Of a DNA stretch of 64,000 bases, positions 27,723-36,465 are shown piece after piece. The position numbers and the translations under genes are program-made. Position 1 is the stretch's first letter, and each line of letters opens with the position of its first letter. The notes below the pieces were generated by a model. It had not been told where the DNA came from, ran no database searches, and worked only from the letters and a program-made list of their open reading frames with translations. The stretch is from Kitasatospora sp. NBC_01246. GTDB lineage: Bacteria > Actinomycetota > Actinomycetes > Streptomycetales > Streptomycetaceae. Where the stretch lies: NCBI RefSeq assembly GCF_036226505.1, contig NZ_CP108484.1, positions 5,270,001 to 5,334,000 on the forward strand. Direction: 5' to 3'.

Positions 27723-29432
27723 TCACCGCTGGAAGGCGACGTTCTCCCAGACGATGTCGGACAGGCCCTGCGCGCCGATGTTGGCCAGGTCGGCGCGGGC
27801 GCCGTACAGCTGCGGGCGCTGGTAGAGCGGCAGCACCCCGGCCACCTTCCACAGCTCGCCGTCGGCCTGGTTGATGGCCTCGAAGGCGGTGGCCGCGTCG
27901 GTCGCGGCGGCGGCCCGGTCGAGGGCGGCGTCGGCGGTGGCGCTACCGGCCAGGGAGTGGTTCGTGCCGCCGTTCTGGACGAAGTTGGCCCGGTTGCCGC
28001 TGGCGGGGAAGGGCGTGCCGAGCAGCGAGTAGGCGGCGATGTCGAAGTCGTGGCGGTTGACGTACTTGTCGAAGTACTCGTTGGCGGCGGCGGTCACCGT
28101 GGTGACCTTGACGCCGACGTTCTTGAGCATCCGGGTGGTCACGGCGGCCTCGTTCTGGGCCTGGGTGACCCCGGCCGGGATCACCATCCGCAGGTTCAGC
28201 TCCCGGCCGTCCTTCTTGCGGACGTCGCCGTCGAGCTTCCAGCCCGCCGCGTCCAGCTTGCGGACGGCGTCGGCCGGGTCGAACCGGCTCAGGCCGAGCG
28301 AGTTGTCCCGGTAGGCGTTCTGGTTGGCCACCAGCAGGTGGTTGTTGAGGGTGACGGTGGGCCAGTCAAGGCCGCTGAGGTCGGAGCGGGTGATGGCGTC
28401 CCGGTTGATCGCCTGGAACAGGGCCTGCCGGACGGCCGGGTCGGTCAGCAGGGGGCTGTGGCTGTTCAGCGTGAACTGGCGGAAGTCGGGCCCGCCGGCG
28501 CGGCGCACGGCGGCGCCCTTGGTGCTCCTGATGAGCTGGTAGCCGGCCACGTCGGGGCCGTTGTTGAAGAAGTCGATCTCACCCTTGGCGAAGGCGGCGG
28601 CCATCGTGTTGGGCACCATGGCACGGAAGACGATCCGGTCCAGCAGCGGCTTCTCGCCCCACCACCCGGGGTCGGCGACCAGGGTGACCGTCTGCGCGGC
28701 CCGGTCCAGCTTCTCCACCTTGAACGGGCCCGCGGTGACCGGTATCGCGTCCAGGTAGGCGGAGTTGAACAGGTCCGCGGTGGCGATCCGGCTCGCGGGC
28801 AGCAGCGGGGCGTTGGCGGCGCCGTTGAACATCGACTGCCACTCGGAGAACGGCTTGTCGAAGGTCATCACGGCCTGGAAGTCGTCCCGGCCCCGCTCGA
28901 CCGACGAGACCAGCTCGAAACCGGTGCTGCTGGAGGCCTTGAAGGCGGGGTCCTTCCCGTTCAGGGCGTGCCAGTTGGCCGCGATGTCGCGCCAGGTGAG
29001 CGGGGTGCCGTCGGACCACCTCGCCTTCGGGTTGAGCGTCCAGGTGACGACCTGGTGGCCGTCCCGGAACTCGGACCGGGCGTCCTGGAGGTAGGCCGGG
29101 TTGATGCTCTGGGTGCCGGCCGCGTCGGAGCGGAAGAAGGTCGGCAGCAGCGGCTTGGTGACGGTGACCGTGGAGGACTCGCTGCCGTCGGTGTGGATCG
29201 GCGACCACTGGGTGGAGTACTGCGCGACCGCGACCCGCAGGGTGCCGCCCGGGCGGAGCTCGGCACGGTCGTGCGGATTGATGTCGACCGCGGTGAGCTT
29301 GGGCGATTCGAGCGGGGTCGGGGCGGCCTGGGCGCCGCCGGTGCCGGAGCCGCAGGCGCAGAGGGTCAGCGAGAGCGAGACGGCGGTGAGGCCGGCGAGC
29401 AGGGCCGTGCGGTGCGAGGTGAGGCGGCCCAT
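27723..29432 (-). CDS. orphan family-5 (peptide-type) substrate-binding lipoprotein
   Basis: 569 aa. Signal peptide with a Cys at about residue 25 or 27 (LTLCACGSG). SBP_bac_5 body with WSDGTPLTWRDI, WWGEKP and a C-terminal LYQRPQLYG. No transporter genes accompany it on its strand. It belongs to the same orphan subtype as the gene at 5252-7144 (shared WSDGTPL, WWG and LYQRP) but has no low-complexity insertion. It may borrow a neighbouring Opp membrane complex or act as a sensor; both are inference. Confidence 0.87.
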   Translation of the reverse strand: MGRLTSHRTALLAGLTAVSLSLTLCACGSGTGGAQAAPTPLESPKLTAVDINPHDRAELRPGGTLRVAVAQYSTQWSPIHTDGSESSTVTVTKPLLPTFFRSDAAGTQSINPAYLQDARSEFRDGHQVVTWTLNPKARWSDGTPLTWRDIAANWHALNGKDPAFKASSSTGFELVSSVERGRDDFQAVMTFDKPFSEWQSMFNGAANAPLLPASRIATADLFNSAYLDAIPVTAGPFKVEKLDRAAQTVTLVADPGWWGEKPLLDRIVFRAMVPNTMAAAFAKGEIDFFNNGPDVAGYQLIRSTKGAAVRRAGGPDFRQFTLNSHSPLLTDPAVRQALFQAINRDAITRSDLSGLDWPTVTLNNHLLVANQNAYRDNSLGLSRFDPADAVRKLDAAGWKLDGDVRKKDGRELNLRMVIPAGVTQAQNEAAVTTRMLKNVGVKVTTVTAAANEYFDKYVNRHDFDIAAYSLLGTPFPASGNRANFVQNGGTNHSLAGSATADAALDRAAAATDAATAFEAINQADGELWKVAGVLPLYQRPQLYGARADLANIGAQGLSDIVWENVAFQR

Positions 29433-29511
29433 GATGCTGCTCCCGGTGCGGATGTGAAGGACGTGACGGAGGGTACGGCGTCACATCTTGATGACCGGGG
29501 TGGTGAGTTGT

Positions 29512-29545
29512 CGAGGGGCGGGCCCGGATCCGGGCCCGCCCCTCG
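29512..29545 (-). terminator. terminator after the VanW-type gene
   Basis: A perfect 34-base palindrome (17-base arms, no unpaired centre) lies downstream of the minus-strand gene ending at 29611 and upstream of the orphan SBP start. Confidence 0.75.
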
Positions 29546-29610
29546 GTCGTTCGTCCACTCGCCGTGCGCCCGGGACCGGTGGGCCGGCCCCGGGCGGTGG
29601 GAGGCTCCGC

Positions 29611-31902
29611 TCAGGCGACGGTGAACTTGACCGTGCGCTCCTTGTCGCCGGTCTTGTCCAGCACCGAGGTGATGGCGTCGGCGACGTCCTGCGGAGTGAT
29701 CGCGGCGGTCTGGCCGTTCTTCTTGATCTTCAGCTTGTCGAACACCGTGCCCAACTGGCCGGCGAGCGCGTCCAGGTCCCACTTGGGCACGATCTTGCCG
29801 GCGGCGTCGGGCACCAGGGTGAGCGTCTTGGGGGCGGTCTTCGGGCCGAAGTCCCAGGTCTTGGTGCCGGCCGTGATGTGGATCTTCCCGTTGACCGCGG
29901 ACTTGCCGAGGCTGTCCGCGGCGGCCTGCAGGGCCTGCGGGGAGACCTTGGGCTGGGCGGCCGTCACGGTGAGGGCGACCGGCTGCTCGGCCTTGCCGGT
30001 GGCGCGGTCGCGGTAGGCCTGCTCGACCTGGTCCACGGCGGACGCGGCGTCGACCGCCTGGCCGGCCCTGCCGGGCACCACGACCGGCTCGCCGGCGTCG
30101 CCGAACCTGACGTAGCCCTCCTGGAGGCCCTGCCCGGACCCGGCGGCCAGCCCCTCCAGGGCGGCCTTGAGCTTGGCCCGGTCCACCTTGACCTCCGGCG
30201 GCACGGCCTTCTCGTCGCCCTTCAGCGAGGTGATCACGTCGACCGGGCTGTAGGAGTGCTGGGTGAGCCGGTCCACGGTGGCCGTGGTGTCGAAGCTCAA
30301 CCCGGCGACGGTCGGGTCGAGGTCCATCGCCTGGTCGCCGATCTTCAGCTTGACCGGCTGCTGGCCGGCCTTGCCGACCGTCTCGTCGAGCTGGTGGATC
30401 GCCTGGTCGCGGTTGCTGCCGCCGATGTCCGTGCCGAGCACCACGGTGCCCTTGGGGATGTCGGACTGGTTCAGCATCAGGCCGGTGCCGTACGCGGCGG
30501 CGCCGAGGAAGAGCACGCCCGCGACGCCGTAGACGCCGAGCTTGACGAGCTTCTTGCCGCGGCTCGGCCGGGCCTTGCCGGTGGCCGCCTTGGCGGCCTG
30601 CGGCGCGGCGGGCGCCGGCTGCTTCGGGGCGGGAGCGGTACCGGCCTCGGCCTCCGGGCCGCCGGGGTACGGCCGGCCGGGGGCGGCGCTGCCGGGGCCG
30701 CCCGGCCGACCGGCCTGCGGGTCGGGCGGGGCCGTCGGCTGGGCGCCGGAGACGCCGGGAACGCCGGGGAAGAGGCCGCCGGGGGCGGCGGAGCCGTACG
30801 GCTCCGCGCCGGCCTGGGGGCGCTGGGCGGCGAACGGATCGGCGCCGGCCGGGGCCGAGGCGAACAGGCCGTTCTGCGGGGAGCCGTTCGGCGGGAGGCC
30901 GTGCTGGGCCGTGCCGCCGGGCAGGCCGGATATGGCGGCGGGCGGGAGGGCCTCTTCGCGGATCGGCGCGAAGCCGTCCACCGAGGTGTCCTCCGGGTTC
31001 GCCGCGTCGGCCGGTCCGGCCATCGGGTGGCCCTGGCCCTGGCCCTGGCCCTGCGGAGCGCGGCGGGCCGCGAACGGGTCCGCGCCGGGGCCCGGGCCGA
31101 AGGGGTCGGCGCCGGGGCCGGTGGCGAACGGGTCCGCCGGGGCGTCCTCGTAGACGCCGGCCTCGTCCGCCGGGGCGTCCGGGCCGGCGCCGGTGCCGAA
31201 CGGCGAGGCGGGCGCGCCGGTCGGGCGCGGGGCGGCGGCCTGCGCCGGTACCGCCCGGCCGTTCGGGCGGGCCGTGTCCGGGCCAGCGGTCCGGGCGGGG
31301 CGGGCGGCCTTGGGCCGGGCGCCGTTCGGGCGGGCCTCGGTGCCGGGGGCGGGCGCGGGGCCCGGCGCGAAGGGGTCGGCCGGGGCGTCCGCGGCGCCGG
31401 CCGGGACGGCGGCGGGCTCCGCCGGGCCCTTCTTCTGGCGCGGCCGGAACCACGCGCCGGTGGACTCCGACTCGGAGGTCGCGGGCGGGATCTCCCACTC
31501 CGGCGGCAGGTTCGGCGGGGTGGCCGTCCGCGCGCCGCCGTCCATCACCCCGAGGACGGGGGAGGCGGACGCGGCGGAGCGGTGCCGGGGTCCGGCCGGC
31601 TCGGCGGCGGCCGGCGGGGCCTCCTCGCCCTGGCCGTCCTCGTTCTTGACGGTGCTGCGGACCACCACGGGCGGGATCGGGCGCGAGCCCGGGATGTTGA
31701 TCCGGACCCGCGTGGTCAGCGTGGTCTCCGTCTTCGGGGCTTCGTCCTCCCCGGCCGACGCGGAGCCCGGGGCGGCACCGGCACCCGCGCGGTCGCCGCC
31801 GGGGAAACCCGGTGTGCCGTAGGGCGGGGTGCCCGACGGGTAGGCGTCCGGGCCCGTCCGCCGAGGCGTCGGGTGGGCGTTGTCAGATTCGCGGCTGCTC
31901 AA
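29611..31902 (-). CDS. single-pass membrane protein with Pro-rich cytoplasmic domain and PG_binding_4/VanW-type extracellular domains
   Basis: About 763 aa from a TTG at 31902, which has GGAG 10 nt upstream; the frame is open to an ATG at 32010 without a ribosome-binding site. The first 450 or so residues are Pro/Ala/Gly-rich and repetitive, with a recurring ADPF motif and a GQGQGQG run. A single helix follows (about 455-475, after SRGKKLVKLG), then two repeated extracellular modules with GTDIGG and PG_binding_4-like features (AIHQLDETVG, PVALTVTAAQPKV). Related actinobacterial proteins are assigned to the VanW/PG_binding_4 group and thought to act at the wall. The function here is unproven. 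Confidence 0.75.
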   Translation of the reverse strand: MSSRESDNAHPTPRRTGPDAYPSGTPPYGTPGFPGGDRAGAGAAPGSASAGEDEAPKTETTLTTRVRINIPGSRPIPPVVVRSTVKNEDGQGEEAPPAAAEPAGPRHRSAASASPVLGVMDGGARTATPPNLPPEWEIPPATSESESTGAWFRPRQKKGPAEPAAVPAGAADAPADPFAPGPAPAPGTEARPNGARPKAARPARTAGPDTARPNGRAVPAQAAAPRPTGAPASPFGTGAGPDAPADEAGVYEDAPADPFATGPGADPFGPGPGADPFAARRAPQGQGQGQGHPMAGPADAANPEDTSVDGFAPIREEALPPAAISGLPGGTAQHGLPPNGSPQNGLFASAPAGADPFAAQRPQAGAEPYGSAAPGGLFPGVPGVSGAQPTAPPDPQAGRPGGPGSAAPGRPYPGGPEAEAGTAPAPKQPAPAAPQAAKAATGKARPSRGKKLVKLGVYGVAGVLFLGAAAYGTGLMLNQSDIPKGTVVLGTDIGGSNRDQAIHQLDETVGKAGQQPVKLKIGDQAMDLDPTVAGLSFDTTATVDRLTQHSYSPVDVITSLKGDEKAVPPEVKVDRAKLKAALEGLAAGSGQGLQEGYVRFGDAGEPVVVPGRAGQAVDAASAVDQVEQAYRDRATGKAEQPVALTVTAAQPKVSPQALQAAADSLGKSAVNGKIHITAGTKTWDFGPKTAPKTLTLVPDAAGKIVPKWDLDALAGQLGTVFDKLKIKKNGQTAAITPQDVADAITSVLDKTGDKERTVKFTVA

Positions 31903-32140
31903 TGCTGCTCTGCTCCGGGTTCGCGGGCGGGCCGTGCGGCGCGACCGCGGTTCGTGGTCGCCGGGCCTGGCGGGCGGCGGTGGGGTACGGGCGTTCTGCG
32001 GCACCACCATACTGGGAAGAACTGACCGGTGAACCGGTTCGGATAGAACCTGATACGTCCGGTTCCTCCGGTATGAGAGTACGGCTGTGTGGTCCTGACT
32101 GCGCGTCGTACGCGGTACCGTACGCGGGCCGCCGGGGCGG
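31903..32140 (-). promoter_or_regulatory. intergenic region upstream of the VanW-type gene
   Basis: Holds a 10-base perfect palindrome GAACCGGTTC (32031-32040) and A-rich pockets, and probably contains the promoter of the minus-strand gene. No gene or clear -35/-10 pair is assigned. Confidence 0.3.
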
Positions 32141-32602
32141 TCAGCGCGGCGGGCCGGGCACTCCGGGGAACCAGCTCGTCCGGGTCGGCAGGGTGGCGCA
32201 GATCACGCCCAGGATCGAGCCCGCGAACAGCCAGGCGAGCGACGTGGCGTTGGTCCAGAGCACGTTGTCGCCCTCGGGCCGGGGGACCATCACCAGCAGC
32301 AGTGCCAGGAACCAGCCGGCCGCCGGCAGTGCGGCGCCGAGCCGGGTGCCGGTCACCCGCAGGCCCGCGTAGAACGTGGCGCCGGTGGCGGCGAGCGCCA
32401 GCAGGACTCCCACGGGCGGCCACAAGGCCTGCACAAATGCTCCGCAGACCGAGACCGCGACGCCCAGCAGGAAGAACAGGACATAGGCCGCGATCCGCCC
32501 GATCCGCGGGGGCTGCGGCTCGGCCAGCCGCTCGGCGCGGGTGCCGAGGACGGCCGCCGGGATCGAGCGGCGACGGGCCTGCGGGGTGGCGGGCTCGGTC
32601 AT
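32141..32602 (-). CDS. small integral membrane protein (DUF6113-like)
   Basis: 153 aa. A basic, Pro-rich N-terminus of about 35 residues is followed by four predicted hydrophobic helices (starting at IAAYVLFFLLGVAVSVCGAF). It overlaps mshB by 4 nt (ATGA), so the two are translationally coupled. No enzymatic motif is visible; the DUF assignment is from recognition of the family next to streptomycete mshB genes. Confidence 0.75.
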   Translation of the reverse strand: MTEPATPQARRRSIPAAVLGTRAERLAEPQPPRIGRIAAYVLFFLLGVAVSVCGAFVQALWPPVGVLLALAATGATFYAGLRVTGTRLGAALPAAGWFLALLLVMVPRPEGDNVLWTNATSLAWLFAGSILGVICATLPTRTSWFPGVPGPPR

Positions 32603-33498
32603 CGGGCACTCTCCTCGAAGGTGCTGTCCAGGCCGGCGAAGAGGTCGTCCTCCGGCAGCGGCCGTCCGGCCCGGCCGCGGACCAGCTGGTAGTACTCGGT
32701 GGCGACCAGCGGCTGGCCGAGGTCGTTGGAGAGCGTGAACCAGTCGCCGTGCACGGTGATCTGGGTGGCGTGGGCGGCCATCGCGGCCGCCTTGCGGTCG
32801 GCGTACGCGGCGCCGTCCAGCACGGTGGTGACCACGGCGTCGTCCACCACGCCGGGTACGTCGGAGGGGCTCGCGACGCCGGGCGACGGCGCCTTGGCGG
32901 CCGTCTCGGCCAGCCCCCGCTCGATCACCGACCGGGGCATCCGGTTCCAGTACACCTTGGCGATCCGCCAGGCCGGACCCAGGTCGGGCCGGTACGCCGG
33001 GTCGGCGGCCAGTTCGTACGCGCGCATCGCCACCCGGTGCGCCTGGATGTGGTCCGGGTGCCCGTAGCCGCCGTCCTCGTCGTAGGTGACCAGGACCTGG
33101 GGCCGCACCTCGCGGACCACCGCGACCAGGTGGCCGGCCGCCTCGTCCACGTCCGCCCGCCAGAAGCAGCCGGGCGCGTCGTTGTCGGGGACGCCCATCA
33201 TCCCCGAGTCGCGGTAGCGGCCGGGGCCGCCGAGGAAGCGGAAATCGGCGACGCCGACGGCGCGCATGGCGTCGGTCAGCTCGCCGATCCGGTGGGGGCC
33301 GAGGGTGTCGTCCCGATCCGCCGTCAGGTGGGCCAGCTCCGGCGGGATCACCTCGCCGCCCTCGCCGAGGGTGCAGGTCACCAGGGTGACCAGGGCGCCC
33401 TCGGCGGCGTACCTGGCCATCGTGGCGCCGTTGCCGATCGACTCGTCGTCGGGGTGGGCGTGCACCAGGAGCAGGCGGCGGCCGGTAGTCGCGGTCAT
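32599..33498 (-). CDS. mshB: GlcNAc-Ins deacetylase MshB (mycothiol biosynthesis)
   Basis: 299 aa, LmbE/PIG-L fold. The zinc and catalytic motif HAHPDDE is at 13-19 and the second His motif GHPDHIQAH is in the middle. MshB removes acetate from N-acetyl-glucosaminyl-inositol, the second committed step to mycothiol, the major thiol of actinomycetes. There is no Shine-Dalgarno sequence; instead TAGGCT lies 7 nt before the ATG, suggesting a leaderless transcript. It is co-directional with the small membrane genes on both sides. Confidence 0.95.
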   Translation of the reverse strand: MTATTGRRLLLVHAHPDDESIGNGATMARYAAEGALVTLVTCTLGEGGEVIPPELAHLTADRDDTLGPHRIGELTDAMRAVGVADFRFLGGPGRYRDSGMMGVPDNDAPGCFWRADVDEAAGHLVAVVREVRPQVLVTYDEDGGYGHPDHIQAHRVAMRAYELAADPAYRPDLGPAWRIAKVYWNRMPRSVIERGLAETAAKAPSPGVASPSDVPGVVDDAVVTTVLDGAAYADRKAAAMAAHATQITVHGDWFTLSNDLGQPLVATEYYQLVRGRAGRPLPEDDLFAGLDSTFEESAR

Positions 33499-33505
33499 GG
33501 GAGGA

Positions 33506-33533
33506 AGCCTAACGACCGCGTGCGGGGGGTCAG
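33506..33533 (-). promoter_or_regulatory. candidate leaderless promoter of mshB
   Basis: On the minus strand CTGACC (33533-33528), a 16-bp spacer and TAGGCT (33511-33506) lie 7 nt from the ATG. The -35 overlaps the stop codon of the upstream small ORF. Confidence 0.55.
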
Positions 33534-33724
33534 AGCTTCAGGCCGTTGATCATTCCGGCGAGGTTGCTGGTGACCTGGCTGATCGACGGCGCGATGGAGC
33601 TGGACGCCAGGTAGAAGCCGAGCAGCGCGCAGACGATCGCGTGCCCGAGCTTCAGGCCGGAGCGGCGGATCAGCACCACCACGATGACCAGCATCAGCAT
33701 GGCTGCGGAGATGGACAAAGCCAT
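33530..33724 (-). CDS. 64-aa two-helix membrane protein
   Basis: 64 aa with two hydrophobic segments (about residues 3-19 and 27-45) separated by the basic loop RRSGLKLG. GAAGGGG lies about 11 nt upstream. Codon bias matches its neighbours and it ends 31 nt before mshB. I do not recognise a function; it looks like a conserved streptomycete membrane mini-protein. Confidence 0.6.
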   Translation of the reverse strand: MALSISAAMLMLVIVVVLIRRSGLKLGHAIVCALLGFYLASSSIAPSISQVTSNLAGMINGLKL

Positions 33725-34040
33725 GTCGGCTCACACCCCTTCTCGGGTGCGCCACCCCCTCGGGGAGGGCGGCGGTCGGGACCGTGCGGGACTTGCGGTC
33801 GGGCGACCGGGGCCCGGGACGGGGCCTGACGATCACTCGTTGAACCAGTCATACCCGATGTGTGAGGGGCGCATTACGTTCAGTGAGGCTGCACGCGCCG
33901 GGGCATGGTGGCACAAATGGGGCGCATGGGCCGGTCGGAAGGGGTGTGGACCCCGTTCGGGGGTCCCGGTCGACGATGCTCCGAACGAGTGATCAAAATC
34001 CTCCGGGTGGGGGCGGGGGAACGTCATAGGGTCTGGTGCC
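33725..34040. promoter_or_regulatory. divergent intergenic region, small membrane ORF / S9 peptidase
   Basis: No gene is seen in 316 bases. At the right end TAGGGT (34027-34032) sits 8 nt before the peptidase ATG, a leaderless-type -10 without a good -35. The middle is moderately A/T-rich (about 33835-33895), where the minus-strand promoter would be expected. Confidence 0.4.
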
Positions 34041-36230
34041 ATGACCTCCCACACCCCTGCGGACACCTTCCCGCGGCAGTACGCGCGCACCCTGCGCTAC
34101 ACCGTCGGCGCCCCCCGGTCCTTCTCCGTCGCATCCGACGGCTCCCGGGTCGTCTTCCTGCGCTCCCTGCCCCGCCCCTCGGCCGGGGAGACCCCCCGCG
34201 CCGGCGACCGGGCCAACCGCCTCTGGACCCTCGACACCGCCACCGGCGAGGAGCGGATCGCGGCCGATCCGGTCGCCCTGCTCGGCGGCGGCGAGGAGGA
34301 CCTCTCCCCGGCCGAGAAGGCCCGCCGCGAGCGCAGCCGCGAGGGCTCGGCCGGCATCGTCGGCTACTCCCTCGACGGCGCCGGCGCGCTGGCCGCCTTC
34401 GCCCTCTCCGGCCGCCTCTTCACGGCCGACCTGGTCGCCGGCGGCACCGTCGAACTGCCCGCCGAGGGCCCGGTGGTCGACCCCCGCCTCGCCCCGGACG
34501 GCGTCCACGTCGCCTACGCCAACACCGCCGGCGAGCTGCGGCTCACCCGCGCCGACGGGACGGCCGACCGGGCCCTCGCACAGCCCGACGGCCCGGGCGT
34601 GACGTGGGGCCAGGCCGAGTTCATCGCCCAGGAGGAGATGAGCCGCGACCGCGGCTTCTGGTGGTCGCCGCAGAGCGACCGGCTGCTGGTCGAGCGGGCC
34701 GACGACACCCCGGTGCGCCGCTGGTGGATCGCCGACCCGGCCAACCCGGGCACCGAGCCCGCCGAGATCGCCTACCCCGCGGCCGGCACCGCCAACGCCG
34801 GCGTCGGGCTCTGGCTGATCGGCCTGGACGGCGGCCGGACGGAGGTCCGCTGGGACGACGCGGCCTTCCCGTACCTGGCCCGGGTGCACTGGTCGGCGGG
34901 CGGCGTGCCACTGCTGCTCGTCCAGGCCCGCGACCAGCGCAGCCAGCGCATCCTCGGGGTGGACGTCGAGACCGGCGCCACCGAGGTGCTGTTCGAGGAG
35001 CACGACGACGCCTGGCTGGAGCTCTTCCAGGGCGTGCCCGCCTGGACGCCGGACGGCAAGCTGGTCCGGATCTCCGACGGCGCGGGCGAGGACGGCGTGC
35101 GGGCGCTGGTGATCGGCGACCAGACCGTCACCGGCGCCGACCTGCTGGTGCGCTCGGTGGTGGCGGTGACGGCCGAGGAGGTCTTCTTCACCGCCTCCGG
35201 CGGCGCCGGCGAGACCGACCCCGAGCCGGGCTGGATCGCGGTCGGCCGGATCAGCCACGACGGCAAGCGGCTCTCCTGGGAGGCCGCCAACGACCGGCCG
35301 TTCACCTCGGTCACGTCGGCGGTGCACGCGGCCGGCATCACCGTGCGGGCCACCGCCGAGCCCGACCTGCCGGGCACGCTGGTGCAGGTCGCCCGGGACC
35401 TCCCGGAGGGCGTGGTGGTCGACGTCGTCGCCACCGTCGCGTCCTACGCCGAGACGCCGGTGCTCACCGCGCGCCCGGTGTTCCGCTTCGCGGGCGAGCG
35501 CCGCATCCCCGCCGCGGTCTTCCTGCCCACCGGCTACGACCGCGAGCGGGACGGCCTGCTGCCCGTCCTGATGGACCCGTACGGCGGCCCGCACGGGCAG
35601 CGCGTCGTCCAGGCGCACAACCCGCACCTCAACTCGCAGTGGTTCGCCGACCAGGGCTTCGCGGTGGTCGTCGCCGACGGGCGCGGCACCCCCGGGCGCG
35701 GGCCGGCCTGGGAGAAGTCGATCGCCTTCGACTTCGCCGGCGCGACCCTGGACGACCAGGTGGACGCGGTGCGGGCGCTCGCCGAGGAGTTCCCGCTGGA
35801 CCTCGGCCGGGTCGCCATCCGCGGCTGGTCGTACGGCGGCTACCTCGCGGCGCTCGCCGTGCTGCGCCGCCCGGACGTCTTCCACGCGGCCGTGGCCGGC
35901 GCCCCGGTGACCGAGTGGGAGCTGTACGACACCCACTACACCGAGCGCTACCTGGGCCACCCCGCCGAGCGGCCCGAGGTCTACGCGGCCAACTCGCTGA
36001 CCGGCCACGCGGCCGGGCTGGAGCGCCCGCTGATGATCATCCACGGTCTGGCGGACGACAACGTGGTGGCCGCGCACACCCTGCGGCTCTCCTCGGCCCT
36101 GCTCGCGGCCGGCCGGCCGCACACCGTGCTGCCGCTCTCGGGCGTGACGCACATGACCCCGCAGGAGGAGGTCGCGGAGAACCTGCTGCTGCTCCAGGTC
36201 GACTTCATGAAGAAGTCGCTCGGCCTCTGA
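34041..36230 (+). CDS. S9-family prolyl oligopeptidase / dipeptidyl-peptidase-like
   Basis: 729 aa without a signal peptide, therefore cytoplasmic. The N-terminal two thirds is a predicted beta-propeller (DPPIV_N type). The C-terminal alpha/beta hydrolase carries the nucleophile motif GWSYGGY (Ser597), HGLADDNV (Asp at 672/673) and GVTHM (His704), so the triad is complete. It should cleave short peptides, often after proline. Proximity to three peptide importers makes a role in processing imported peptides attractive but unproven. Confidence 0.92.
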   Translation: MTSHTPADTFPRQYARTLRYTVGAPRSFSVASDGSRVVFLRSLPRPSAGETPRAGDRANRLWTLDTATGEERIAADPVALLGGGEEDLSPAEKARRERSREGSAGIVGYSLDGAGALAAFALSGRLFTADLVAGGTVELPAEGPVVDPRLAPDGVHVAYANTAGELRLTRADGTADRALAQPDGPGVTWGQAEFIAQEEMSRDRGFWWSPQSDRLLVERADDTPVRRWWIADPANPGTEPAEIAYPAAGTANAGVGLWLIGLDGGRTEVRWDDAAFPYLARVHWSAGGVPLLLVQARDQRSQRILGVDVETGATEVLFEEHDDAWLELFQGVPAWTPDGKLVRISDGAGEDGVRALVIGDQTVTGADLLVRSVVAVTAEEVFFTASGGAGETDPEPGWIAVGRISHDGKRLSWEAANDRPFTSVTSAVHAAGITVRATAEPDLPGTLVQVARDLPEGVVVDVVATVASYAETPVLTARPVFRFAGERRIPAAVFLPTGYDRERDGLLPVLMDPYGGPHGQRVVQAHNPHLNSQWFADQGFAVVVADGRGTPGRGPAWEKSIAFDFAGATLDDQVDAVRALAEEFPLDLGRVAIRGWSYGGYLAALAVLRRPDVFHAAVAGAPVTEWELYDTHYTERYLGHPAERPEVYAANSLTGHAAGLERPLMIIHGLADDNVVAAHTLRLSSALLAAGRPHTVLPLSGVTHMTPQEEVAENLLLLQVDFMKKSLGL

Positions 36231-36410
36231 GGCGGGCGGCTGCGAGGTTCAGCGGAGGGGGGCCGTCAGGGCGCCGGGGCCCCGCGGACGAGCGGTGCCG
36301 AGGCGCCCTCCGCTCCCCCGGCCGCGGGTGCCCGCACGGGGTCGACGGGCCCGGCCCCGGTGGGGACGCCGGCCCCCGGCACTGACAGACGGCGCGCGAC
36401 CTGCGGCTTC

Positions 36411-36445
36411 GGTGGCCGGTACCCGTGACACGGGTACCGGCCACC
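36411..36445. repeat. 35-base near-perfect palindrome
   Basis: Arms of 17 bases (36411-36427 and 36429-36445) around a single central base. It could be a terminator or a protein-binding site; its position immediately against the operator-like element is unusual. Confidence 0.7.
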
Positions 36446-36465
36446 GGCATGACATCCGTCATGCC
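36446..36465. promoter_or_regulatory. operator-like inverted repeat upstream of the exporter/TCS operon
   Basis: GGCATGAC, 4-bp spacer, GTCATGCC: a perfect 8-base inverted repeat. NarL/DesR-type response regulators bind dyads of this size, and the operon encodes one, so it is a candidate autoregulatory site. Confidence 0.5.
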
